Position numbers and translations under genes: made by a program. From JAAYZH01 sp964479695 (GTDB lineage Bacteria > Bacillota > Clostridia > Saccharofermentanales > Fastidiosipilaceae): DNA of 38,034 nt. The notes beneath the pieces are model-generated. The model saw only the letters and a program-made list of their open reading frames with translations, was not told the DNA's origin and did no database searches. This document shows, piece after piece, positions 15,161 through 22,775 of the stretch; positions within the stretch are counted from its first letter, which is position 1, and each line of letters starts with the position of its first letter. The stretch covers positions 1 through 38,034 of the forward strand of contig CAYZSO010000028.1 in assembly GCA_964479695.1 (NCBI GenBank), given 5' to 3'.

Positions 15161-16227
15161 TAAATGAAGCAATGCAGAACAATCAGCGAGAAACCTTAAT
15201 TAGCCAACTGGGAGGCCGGGCCAAACGCCTGGCCTTCTTGGCGCCTTTGGCCGGCTATTCAGACCTGCCATTCCGGCAAATTTGCCACCGGGAAGGCTCA
15301 CTTCTCGGCACCACCGAACTCGTCAGTGCCGCCGGAATTCACTACAGCGGCCTCGAAAAATCTTGGCGCTACCTCGCCATTGACCCCGCGCAAGAAGGGC
15401 CGGTGCTGATTCAGCTCTTCGGTTCAGAGCCCCTCGACTTCGTGGCCGCAACCGAGGCCATCTTGGCGCATCCGCTCTTGTCGCAGTGCCTCGGCATCGA
15501 CATCAACATGGGCTGTCCCGTGCCAAAAGTCGTGAAAACCGGCGCCGGCTCCGCCCTCATGACCACCCCTGACCTCGCCACCACCATCGTCAGCCGCCTC
15601 TCCGAAATCCTGCACCCACGTGGCTATCTCCTGGGTTGTAAGATTAGGCGCGGCTTTGGCCAAAATGACGAAACAGCCCCAACTCTCGCCCCTCAACTCG
15701 TCGCAGCCGGAACCGACATCCTCACCATCCACGGTCGTTACCGCGACCAGTTCTACAGTGGCGCCGCTGATTGGGGAGTCATTCGCCGCACGCACGATGA
15801 GCTGGCCAAAGCCGCCCTCCGCCCCCATGTCCTCCTCGTTGCCAACGGTGACATCACTTCCGCGGCCACTGCCGACGCTTGCCTCCGCGAAACTTCCGCC
15901 GACGCCGTCTCCATCGGCCGCGCCGCCCAAGGCAACCCCTGGATTTTCCGCTCCATGCAAGGAGCGAGGGAGGTGGCTGGTTCAGCGGCTGCCGGTTCAG
16001 AGTCGGCGGAATCCATTACTCTCACTGAGAAAAGCCAAACGATTCTTCAACATGCAGAACACCTTAGCAACTTTCTCGGTGAAGGCACGGCAATGAGGGA
16101 GTTTCGGAAAACTTTGGCTGCATACGCTCAAGGACACCCCAAAGCCAAACAACTCCGCCTTCAAGGAGGCCAAGTGTCAACCCTGGATGATGTTAAGTCT
16201 TGGCTTGACTTGTACCAAAAAGCCTGA
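15157..16227 (+). CDS. dus: tRNA-dihydrouridine synthase
   Basis: The 356-residue flavoenzyme would reduce uridines in tRNA D-loops using FMN and NAD(P)H. Motifs in order are APLAGYSDLPFRQICHREG, TELVSAAGIHY, DINMGCPVPKVVKTGAGSAL with catalytic Cys120, CKIRRGF, TIHGRYRDQFYSG and VANGDITS...SIGRAAQGNPWIF, all typical of the Dus barrel. Two starts are possible: GTG at 15157, which overlaps the beta-galactosidase stop by four bases, or ATG at 15172. The overlap suggests translational coupling, an unexpected pairing of sugar and tRNA genes. The protein is DusB-like in length, but the subfamily is not certain. Palindrome copies give RRGFGQND (15650-15664) and ELAKAA (15802-15816). The first follows the conserved Arg of the KIR motif. 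Confidence 0.93.
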   Translation: MINEAMQNNQRETLISQLGGRAKRLAFLAPLAGYSDLPFRQICHREGSLLGTTELVSAAGIHYSGLEKSWRYLAIDPAQEGPVLIQLFGSEPLDFVAATEAILAHPLLSQCLGIDINMGCPVPKVVKTGAGSALMTTPDLATTIVSRLSEILHPRGYLLGCKIRRGFGQNDETAPTLAPQLVAAGTDILTIHGRYRDQFYSGAADWGVIRRTHDELAKAALRPHVLLVANGDITSAATADACLRETSADAVSIGRAAQGNPWIFRSMQGAREVAGSAAAGSESAESITLTEKSQTILQHAEHLSNFLGEGTAMREFRKTLAAYAQGHPKAKQLRLQGGQVSTLDDVKSWLDLYQKA

Positions 16228-16253
16228 GAACGTTTATACTAATGCTGGTTTTA

Positions 16254-16306
16254 CTGACGCCACTGACACCACTGGCGCTGCTGACGCTACTGACGCCACT
16301 GGCGAC
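16254..16306 (+). repeat. Short CTGACGC(C/T)ACT-type tandem repeat between dus and the zinc-ribbon gene
   Basis: Imperfect 9- to 12-bp units (ACTGACGCC, ACTGACACC, ACTGGCGCT, GCTGACGCT) run for about 50 bp. It has no stable hairpin and no coding role that I can see. It lies in the 114-bp gap before the ribosome binding site CGGAGGTG at 16338. Confidence 0.7.
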
Positions 16307-16350
16307 CTTGTAAATCATTCATCGACCTTAATTAATCGGAGGTGTACAAA

Positions 16351-17052
16351 ATGAAAGTTTGTCCGAATTGTGGATCCAGTTCTCAAGATAGCGCGAAATT
16401 CTGCGATGTTTGCGGCACCGCCCTGCCGGCATCCGCCGAAGGTTCGAATCCTCAAGATGCTGAGGTTTCGAATCCTCAACCTTCTGAGGATTCCGAAAAT
16501 TCATCTAGTGCTGATGCTTCAGCGGCTGATGCTTCAGTTGTTGGTGCTTCGGCTGCTGGTGATACAGTTGTTGGTGCTGTCGATTCTGCAGCGACACCTG
16601 AAACTTCAGGTAAACCAGCGGCGGAAACGATAAGTGAAACCTCTGCTCCGATCATTGACTATGAAAGACCGAGCGGGTGGACTGGTGCTGGAACGATGCC
16701 TGGTCAGCAGCCGACGCCGCAGGTTGTGCAGATCGCGAGACCTATACGCACGGAAGATGAATTGCCTGAACAATTCCAGCTGATTCATGGTTGGGGCTAT
16801 GTTGGTTATTCAATCCTCTTTTCACTTCCTGTGGTTGGCTTGATTTTCATGATCGTGTTTGCGTTGAGTAATAAGAAGCTGAATCGTATGTATTTTGCTC
16901 GCTTCTTTTTCTGTCAGCTTTTGATTAGTGTGATTGTTTTTATTTTGGTTTTTCTGGTCTTGCTGTTTACGGGAACACTTCAGCAAATCATCACGAACTT
17001 TCCTTACTATGTAGCTTGGTTCTCACAATATCTGACTCCTTTTGTTAATTAA
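16351..17052 (+). CDS. Zinc-ribbon membrane protein of unknown function
   Basis: The 233-residue protein starts with a zinc ribbon, CPNCG and CDVCG separated by 13 residues. It is followed by a long Ser/Ala/Asp-rich linker (about residues 30-100) and two predicted membrane helices, YSILFSLPVVGLIFMIVFAL and LLISVIVFILVFLVLLF, near the C-terminus. The ATG at 16351 has CGGAGGTG six bases upstream; a GTG three codons earlier overlaps that binding site and is unlikely. Such zinc-ribbon plus two-helix proteins are widespread in Bacillota, without a known role. The linker has short internal repeats (two SNPQ units, then VVGAS/VVGA). The gene is in the same direction as dus, 123 bp away, and has no recognisable terminator after it. 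Confidence 0.82.
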   Translation: MKVCPNCGSSSQDSAKFCDVCGTALPASAEGSNPQDAEVSNPQPSEDSENSSSADASAADASVVGASAAGDTVVGAVDSAATPETSGKPAAETISETSAPIIDYERPSGWTGAGTMPGQQPTPQVVQIARPIRTEDELPEQFQLIHGWGYVGYSILFSLPVVGLIFMIVFALSNKKLNRMYFARFFFCQLLISVIVFILVFLVLLFTGTLQQIITNFPYYVAWFSQYLTPFVN

Positions 17053-17239
17053 CGGGAGTGCTGCGGTGGACAGGACTGGATTGTAGCTGCGTTGTAGCTG
17101 AGTTGTAGCTGCGTTGTTCAGTGTTGTTTTACACTGCGGTGTGTTTTGAATTTTACGGCCGCTGAATTTGGTTTCGGCGGTCGTTTTTAGTTTGGCAAGC
17201 TTGGAGGGTGCGATATTGGCGACGTATTGTTCCTAATCA
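17053..17239. other. Gene-free spacer before composite cassette 3
   Basis: A 13-bp GTAGCTG(C/A)GTTGT repeat occurs near 17083-17117. GCCGCTGAATTTGGTTTCGG (17158-17177) contains a weak inverted repeat, CCG...CGG. An A-like GATATTGGCGACGTATTGTT element begins near 17211 upstream of palindrome P. Confidence 0.55.
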
Positions 17240-17975
17240 ACTACATAAGTTTATTTTTAAACATATGTAGTGCGTTCGTTGGTGGCGGAGCGGTATTGGT
17301 GACGTAATGTTCCTGCTCAAATGCGATGGCGGTCGAGTTCATTGGTGGCGGAGCGGTATTGGCGACGTATTGTTCATTGTTTTAGTTCTTATGGATTTAT
17401 AGAGATAGATATGCTATTCCAAAGTTGGTTGAGATCGAGATGTTTGCGACAGTAAACTGACTTCCAACTCGTTTTGAGGAGATATTTTGTCCAGTGTGGA
17501 ACTTTACGTTGATAATGCTTCATCATATGTCAGTTTTCATTCAGTAATTTTTGTTTGCAGGTCAGTAATCATTCAACCTCCGCTTAACCGATGATAGGAA
17601 TACTTCGTAAGATGATTCTTTGTCGCAAGGTTCCGGATCCTGACCAGTTTGGAAAGTATTCAGGTGTACAGCTCCAGAAAATTGAGGTGTGTTCTTGGGA
17701 GCTTGTGGACTAACATGCTATTTAAATATTTTAGCAAATCTTGTGCCATAAATTATCAAACATGTGTTTTTTCTGCCGAGCTGGATAGAGAATTTAGTCG
17801 AACTTGTAGCAATAAGTTGCTGTAGGCGTTCCTTCCAAGCTAGTCGGATAACTGAAACAGCAAAACTTATAGCTATAGGCGGAATCAGGCGTACCTTCCA
17901 TCAGCGAAACAACTACAGTGAAGGGCGAAACTACTCCAGCAACGATACGATGCACCAGGCGCACCTTCGAAACTC
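17240..17975 (+). repeat. Composite intergenic cassette, copy 3 (P-A-B-C)
   Basis: Palindrome P (17240-17272), array A with units at 17284 and 17347, element B (17416-17655) and array C with GCGT(T/A)CCTTC at 17826 and 17889 and GCGCACCTTC at 17959. This copy is clearly more diverged from copies 1 and 2 but keeps the order and the lengths of the parts. It has no hairpin D; a C-rich tract follows instead. Confidence 0.85.
17416..17655 (+). repeat. Element B, copy 3
   Basis: The ends ATTCCAAAGTTGGTTGAGAT...TTTGCGACA and TTGTCGCAAGG...CCAGTTTGGAAAG are imperfect inverted repeats of ~37 bp. Length is 240 bp. The inner direct repeats are kept but diverged, for example GGTCAGTAATCATTCA near 17558. 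Confidence 0.72.
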
Positions 17976-17980
17976 GAGAA

Positions 17981-18014
17981 ACCCCTAACCCCCAACCCCC
18001 AACCCCCCAACCCA
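17981..18014 (-). other. C-rich tract with G-quadruplex potential on the minus strand
   Basis: CCCC-TAA-CCCCC-AA-CCCCC-AA-CCCCCC-AA-CCC gives five G-runs on the minus strand with two- or three-base loops. It resembles the G-rich tract at 4921-4959 and also lies at the edge of a composite cassette. Confidence 0.6.
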
Positions 18015-18109
18015 CAAACACACAGCGAAAGGTTAGGATTTGGTTAAATTAGACAGAAATACAAGAGTGAACTTGTGGTCTTTGTACAGGAGAGTTTATG
18101 AGAAATTTG

Positions 18110-18139
18110 TTGTTATTTGTTCATCTTGTCTAGTATAAT
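18110..18139 (+). promoter_or_regulatory. Sigma-A-like promoter of the EF-G-like gene
   Basis: TTGTTA (18110-18115) and TATAAT (18134-18139) are separated by 18 bp. A leader of about 75 bases follows, with ribosome binding site AGGAGGTGA (18208-18216) four bases before the ATG. Confidence 0.7.
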
Positions 18140-18220
18140 CGTTAAAGGTAATTCTAGCTCTTCTTGAAGAGCGAATTAAACAGCGAAAATACTTGCTGAT
18201 TTCTAACAGGAGGTGACGGA

Positions 18221-20287
18221 ATGAAACAATTTTCCGCAGAGAACATTCGCAATGTCGCAATCTTGGGACACAGCGGAGCAGGGAAGACATCTTTTGCTGA
18301 GGCCGTGCTGTACAAGGCCGGTGTGGTGGATCGTCCGGGGAAGACTACGGATGGTACAACTGTACTGGATTTCGACGACGAGGAGAAGAAACGCCAGATC
18401 AGTATCGGGACCAGCGTAGCCAGCTTAGTTTGGGAGAATACGAAGGTCAATTTGATTGATACACCAGGAGATTTTGATTTCTTGGGTGAAGTGATGCAGG
18501 CACTGCGCGTGGCGGACTGCGGAATAGTAGTTCTGTCGGCGAAAGACGGCGTGACTGTCGGGGCAGAGAAATCTGTTCGCTTCTTGCAACGGCAAGATAT
18601 TCCTTTTGCAATTTTCATTAATAAAATGGATGAGGCCGCGGCGGATTTTATGAGCGTGATGGCGGATATTCGCAATCACTTTGGCCGCGACTGTACAATC
18701 ATGATGATTCCGATCCAGAAGGACCGTAAGTACTTGGGCTACATCGACGTCATCAACCGCAAAGCCTATCTCTACAACGAGAAGGGCGAGCGGTATGAGA
18801 CGGAGGTACCGGCCGAGTATGAGGACGATCTGGAGTTACAATACAATAACCTCATGGAGCAAGTCGCGGAGAGCGATGAGGCTTTGATGGAGAAGTATTT
18901 TGCGGAGGAGCCTTTTACACAGGAAGAGATTTCCCAAGGGCTCTACGATCGCATGGCCGGTGGGTACATGATTCCGGTGTGGACCGGTTCAGCAACGGAG
19001 CTCAAGGGCATCCGTTTCATGATGAATCGTATCGTGGACCATTTCCCGTCAGCAGCGGCACATAAACCGGTGAACGCCGTGAAGAAGGATGGGTCGGCTT
19101 TGGCACTCACACCGAATCCGAAAGGACCCTTGGCGGCGTTTGTCTTTAAGACGGTTTCGGATCCATTTGTGGGCAAGATTTCGTACTTCCGTGTGTATTC
19201 AGGCACGGTGGAACAAGGTTCCACGATTTGGAATGCGAATAAAGAGAAGGAAGAGCGCGTCGGCAACCTGAGCTTCATTCAGGGCAAGAATCAGCTGCCG
19301 CAGGCAGCAATTGAGGCGGGTGACATCGGCGTGATTACGAAGCTGGGTGTGACGTTGACCGGCGATACGCTGAGCACAAAGGAGAACCCGCTGATCCTGC
19401 CCCGCATCGTCTATCCCGCGGCTCCACTCCGAATGGCGATCTATCCTTTGGCCAAAGGCGAAGAGGAGAAGATCTCCGCTGGTTTAGGACGCTTGCAAGA
19501 GGAGGATCCAACCTTCACCTACGGAAACGATCCGGAAACGAAGGAGATGGTCATCAACGGCTTGGGCGAGCTGCAGCTGGATGTGCTGCGCTCGAAACTG
19601 AAGACGAAATTCAAGGTGGATTCCGAGCTCAAGGCGCCCCGAATCCCCTATCGCGAGACGATCCGCAAGAAGGTCAAAGTCCAAGGCAAGCACAAGAAAC
19701 AGTCCGGCGGCCACGGCCAGTACGGCGATGTCTGGATAGAGTTTGAACCTTGGGATTCGGATGGCTTAGTCTTCGAGACAAAGGTCTTCGGCGGTTCCGT
19801 GCCTAAGGCCTACTTCCCCGCCGTCGAAAAAGGCTTGCAAGAATCGGTGGAGAAAGGCGTTCTGGCCGGCTACCCAGTTGTGGGCGTAAAGGCAACCCTG
19901 CTCGACGGTTCGTACCATGATGTTGACTCGTCGGAATTGGCGTTTAAGATCGCAGCATCACTCGCTTACAAAGCAGGCATGCAACAAGCGAACCCTATCC
20001 TCATGGAACCGGTTTACGCGGTGGAAATTCATGTGCCCGAAGAAGAAATGGGTAACATCATGAGCGATATCAGCAAGCGCCGCGGCCGGATTTTGGGCAT
20101 CGATTCGAAGTCCGGGATGAGCGTGGTCAATGCGGAAATTCCGCTGGCAGAAATGGATCGCTATGCAACCGATCTTCGCGCGATGACACAGGGCCGTGGC
20201 TGGTACGACATGTCGTTCCTCCGCTACGAGGAGATGCTGCCGAACCTGTCCGAGAAGGTGATTGCCGAGAGCAAGTTGGAAGAGTAA
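18221..20287 (+). CDS. EF-G-like translational GTPase (second EF-G type, not canonical FusA)
   Basis: The 688-residue protein has the full EF-G layout: GTPase domain, beta-barrel domain II, domain III (GLGELQLDVLRSKLK), domain IV (GSYHDVDSSELAFKIAASLAYKAG) and domain V (KRRGRILGID). The P-loop is GHSGAGKTS (16-24) instead of GHIDAGKTT, and switch 2 reads DTPGDFDF, with Asp84 where classical EF-G has the catalytic His. NKMDE is normal. Such proteins form a separate bacterial branch beside FusA, often seen in Clostridia, and are thought to act on ribosomes, with roles less settled than translocation. It stands alone with its own promoter and is not next to rpsL, rpsG or tuf, as the main fusA usually is. 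A palindrome core is read PLAKG at 19447. Confidence 0.88.
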   Translation: MKQFSAENIRNVAILGHSGAGKTSFAEAVLYKAGVVDRPGKTTDGTTVLDFDDEEKKRQISIGTSVASLVWENTKVNLIDTPGDFDFLGEVMQALRVADCGIVVLSAKDGVTVGAEKSVRFLQRQDIPFAIFINKMDEAAADFMSVMADIRNHFGRDCTIMMIPIQKDRKYLGYIDVINRKAYLYNEKGERYETEVPAEYEDDLELQYNNLMEQVAESDEALMEKYFAEEPFTQEEISQGLYDRMAGGYMIPVWTGSATELKGIRFMMNRIVDHFPSAAAHKPVNAVKKDGSALALTPNPKGPLAAFVFKTVSDPFVGKISYFRVYSGTVEQGSTIWNANKEKEERVGNLSFIQGKNQLPQAAIEAGDIGVITKLGVTLTGDTLSTKENPLILPRIVYPAAPLRMAIYPLAKGEEEKISAGLGRLQEEDPTFTYGNDPETKEMVINGLGELQLDVLRSKLKTKFKVDSELKAPRIPYRETIRKKVKVQGKHKKQSGGHGQYGDVWIEFEPWDSDGLVFETKVFGGSVPKAYFPAVEKGLQESVEKGVLAGYPVVGVKATLLDGSYHDVDSSELAFKIAASLAYKAGMQQANPILMEPVYAVEIHVPEEEMGNIMSDISKRRGRILGIDSKSGMSVVNAEIPLAEMDRYATDLRAMTQGRGWYDMSFLRYEEMLPNLSEKVIAESKLEE

Positions 20288-20310
20288 GGCACTCAGCCAA
20301 GTTCTCTTAC

Positions 20311-20326
20311 TTTGGCCAAAGCCGCT
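20311..20326. repeat. Dispersed palindrome copy in non-coding DNA after the EF-G-like gene
   Basis: TTTGGCCAAAGCCGCT lies 24 bp past the stop codon. It shows that the palindrome is not limited to coding sequence. Confidence 0.8.
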
Positions 20327-20405
20327 ACTGGCGCAGGTCGCTCTCTGACGGCTCACGCCTCCCGGCGCAAGCTATAATCGATACAACAAGAGGTCATTGC
20401 ATAGA

Positions 20406-20445
20406 GCCGTTTCCGGAGCCAAAAGTACCGGAAACGGCATTTTCT
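20406..20445 (+). terminator. Intrinsic terminator downstream of the EF-G-like gene
   Basis: GCCGTTTCCGG (20406-20416) pairs exactly with CCGGAAACGGC (20428-20438), followed by ATTTTCTTAT. It is 118 bp after the stop codon. The weak T-run lowers certainty. Confidence 0.75.
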
Positions 20446-20549
20446 TATCGTTTTCTAGCTTCCTGTCACCCGCCTTGCTCCAACCCCAAGCCAAACCCAA
20501 GCCGAATACGCAAAATTCCGCTATCATATGAGAAATAGATAAACCCAAA

Positions 20550-20618
20550 CAACCGGCCAGGCCGCCCAACGGCCAGCGCCGCCCAACCGGCCAGGCCACC
20601 CAATGGCCAGCACCGTAG
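20550..20618 (+). repeat. Short GGCCAGGCC(G/A)CCCAA-type repeat before the PHP gene
   Basis: Imperfect ~27-bp units combine CCGGCCAGGCC, (G/A)CCCAA and (C/T)GGCCAGC(G/A)CC. It lies in the 200-bp gap after the terminator and before the ribosome binding site at 20637-20645. No clear promoter for the next gene is visible. Confidence 0.65.
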
Positions 20619-20654
20619 AATCAATAACCCCGTAGAAGATGGGAGCGCCACCAC

Positions 20655-21641
20655 ATGCGATCAAAAATATGGACGTACATCAAAAATCAAACCTGTGACC
20701 CAGTGACCGGCCGAGAAAACAGCCAGAAATCACGGGAAATGCTATGGGAAACCATGCGAAACGGAGCCACCGACCTTCACACCCACAGCAACGCTTCGGA
20801 CGGGAAAACCAGCCCACCACAGCTCATTCAAGAAGTGCTGAACCACAGGTTGAAGAGCTTCGCCTTAGTCGACCACGACACTACCTCAGGGATCGAAGCC
20901 GTCAGCATGGTCTACGAAAAGCTCACACAACTAGGCATGGAGCTGCCCGATTTCATACCCGGCGTAGAAATCAGTTGCGAACTAGAAGGCCAGGAAGTCC
21001 ACCTCCTAGGCTATTACCCAACAGGGACCATACGATGTCTCGATGGCTTTCTTGAAGAGCGAAGGCAAGACCGCGAAAAGCGCAACCGCAAGATGTGCGA
21101 GTTAGCAGAGGCCAACGGCATGCCGATCGACTACGACGAATTGGCGACCGAAGGCGGCGGCACGATCGGCCGCGTCCACATGGCTCAACTTCTGATTCGC
21201 AAAGGCTACGTCAGCTCCGTCGACGACGCCTTCAACAGATTCCTCAGCGAAGGCCAACCACTTTATGTCGAGCGCACATTGCCCAGCGCAGCAGACGCCA
21301 TCCACCAAATAGTCATGACAGGCGGGTGCGCAGTCCTGGCTCACCCAGCGATTTATAAGGACTGGTTCCGCGGGCCAAAGCCACACGGTTCCGCCTCACT
21401 CCATCGGAAATTGTCTCTCCTAAAAGAGCGAGGACTCGCAGGCGTAGAAGTCTTACATGGGGAGACCTCTTTTGCCGAAAGCGAACTCATCGCCCAAGTC
21501 ACCGCCGAACTGGATCTCATACCGACCGCCGGCTCGGACTACCACGGCAGCCACAAACCAAATGTGAGACTGCGCAACGACCGGGATGAAGGGTATGATA
21601 TCTTGGCGCGCTACTTTCCGGAACTGAGGTCTCGGGGATGA
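20655..21641 (+). CDS. PHP-domain metal-dependent phosphoesterase (TrpH/RNase AM type)
   Basis: The 328-residue protein has the metal-binding PHP motifs: DLHTHSNASDG (from residue 40), ALVDHDT, PGVEISCELEGQEVHLLGY, AVLAHPA and TAGSDYHGSHKP. The order and the long inserted helical segment match the TrpH/YciV family. Its E. coli member removes phosphates from 3',5'-nucleoside bisphosphates and trims 5' ends of RNA. Activity here is inferred from that family. ATG 20655 is preceded by GATGGGAG; a later ATG at 20742 would give a tighter fit to the family N-terminus, so the first 29 residues are uncertain. The gene is followed by hairpin repeats with no ordinary terminator. Confidence 0.88.
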   Translation: MRSKIWTYIKNQTCDPVTGRENSQKSREMLWETMRNGATDLHTHSNASDGKTSPPQLIQEVLNHRLKSFALVDHDTTSGIEAVSMVYEKLTQLGMELPDFIPGVEISCELEGQEVHLLGYYPTGTIRCLDGFLEERRQDREKRNRKMCELAEANGMPIDYDELATEGGGTIGRVHMAQLLIRKGYVSSVDDAFNRFLSEGQPLYVERTLPSAADAIHQIVMTGGCAVLAHPAIYKDWFRGPKPHGSASLHRKLSLLKERGLAGVEVLHGETSFAESELIAQVTAELDLIPTAGSDYHGSHKPNVRLRNDRDEGYDILARYFPELRSRG

Positions 21642-21648
21642 ACGCAAC

Positions 21649-21897
21649 TTGCACATATCTTCAAATTTGCTTTTATGTGCAAGCGAACAACGAAACCGAA
21701 CGCAAACCGAGCAGCTCGAGCAGCGTCGAGCAATGAACTAATAGACAACATGTCATTCAGCATGCACATATCTTCAAATTTGCTTTTATGTGCATGCGAG
21801 AAGCGAAACCGAGCACAAACCGAACAGCTCGAGCAATGAACGAATAGACAACATGCCATCCAGCATGCACATATCTTCAAATTTGCTTTTATGTGCA
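21649..21897. repeat. Three D-type hairpins in a ~105-112-bp tandem array
   Basis: GCACATATCTTCAAATTTGC and the closing TATGTGC form 8-to-10-bp hairpin stems at 21649-21682, 21761-21796 and 21865-21897. The DNA between them is itself repeated (ACCGA...CAGCTCGAGCA...AATAGACAACATG), so the true unit is about 105-112 bp. An open frame from 21790 into the nitroreductase reads through this array and is not the real N-terminus. The hairpins lie in the only gap between the PHP and nitroreductase genes. Confidence 0.88.
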
Positions 21898-21936
21898 AGC
21901 GAACAACAAAACCGAACAATGAACAGGAGTAATGCT

Positions 21937-22731
21937 ATGTACGAATTAAACAAGCTTGATATTCCAGAGAGCTGGCCGCTGAATGAAACCACCAGCTGTC
22001 AGCTTCATCACCGAACCATTCGCGCGTTTACCGACGACAAGGTCGATGACGACACACTGGCGATGCTTTCGGAACTTGTGAACCGCACAGCCAGCTCTAC
22101 TGGGATGCAGCAAGCTTCTTGGATTCGCATCACCGATCCGGAAATCAGGCAGGGGATCGCAGCGGTTTGTAAGCAAGAATATGTGGCAACTGCGCCGGAA
22201 CTCTGGATTTTTATTGTCGATTGCTATCGCAATATGCGCTTGGCGGAGGCGCATGGCTTTGATACCAGCAAAGCCGGCTCCATGGATCGCTTCGTCCAGG
22301 GCTTTACTGATGCCTCGCTGATGGCGCAGAATTTGAACTCGGCTGTGGCATCTTTGGGGCTCGGCGCCGTCTTTCTGGGCAGTATTTTGAATGACCCGCC
22401 CGAAATCATCAGGCTCCTGAACCTCCCGCAACTGACTTTTCCGGTGATTGGCGTGGCCTTTGGCAAACCGGCCCAAAGCCCCCAATACAAGCCCCGCATG
22501 CCGGTAGCGCTGCGACAATTCGAAAACCAGTACACACCTGAGGACGATTACGCCGAGGCTTTCCGCGAGTACGACGAAGTCATGACTTGGTACTACGACC
22601 TGCGCGACGAGAATAAGCGCCTCGATTCTTTCAGCCAGCAGGTGAAGCAAAAATTGTCCCAAGTGAATCCCATCAGGCAACGGATCAACGTCTACATGGA
22701 AGAGCAAGGTTTCGACCTCAGAACGGAGTAA
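21937..22731 (+). CDS. Nitroreductase-family flavin oxidoreductase (NfsA-like)
   Basis: The 264-residue protein begins with the family's HRTIRAFTDDKVDDDTL, continues with TASSTGMQQASWIRI, and contains FTDASLMAQNLNSAVASLGLGAVFLGSI and FPVIGVAFGKP. These are the FMN-binding and dimer-core segments of NADPH-dependent nitro/flavin reductases of the NfsA/FRP group. It would reduce nitro compounds, quinones or flavins in the cytoplasm with two-electron steps. ATG 21937 has AGGAG seven bases before it and gives normal length; the frame is open upstream only because it crosses hairpin repeats. The C-terminal part (residues ~215-264) is charged and probably helical. A 24-bp duplication of the gene end follows. 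Confidence 0.9.
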   Translation: MYELNKLDIPESWPLNETTSCQLHHRTIRAFTDDKVDDDTLAMLSELVNRTASSTGMQQASWIRITDPEIRQGIAAVCKQEYVATAPELWIFIVDCYRNMRLAEAHGFDTSKAGSMDRFVQGFTDASLMAQNLNSAVASLGLGAVFLGSILNDPPEIIRLLNLPQLTFPVIGVAFGKPAQSPQYKPRMPVALRQFENQYTPEDDYAEAFREYDEVMTWYYDLRDENKRLDSFSQQVKQKLSQVNPIRQRINVYMEEQGFDLRTE

Positions 22732-22770
22732 GGCTTCGACCTCAGAACCGAGTGAATTTTAGAACGGAGT
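22711..22770 (+). repeat. 24-bp duplication of the nitroreductase 3' end
   Basis: TTCGACCTCAGAACGGAGT at 22711, the end of the coding sequence, recurs with one change at 22735. A shorter AGAACGGAGT copy at 22761 supplies the ribosome binding site of the next gene. The duplication thus seems to have created or moved a translation signal. Confidence 0.8.
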
Positions 22771-22775
22771 AATTC

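Noticed and set aside
21790..21936. N-terminal extension of the nitroreductase by 49 residues
   Set aside because: It reads through hairpin repeats. AGGAG before ATG 21937 and the family length support the shorter form.
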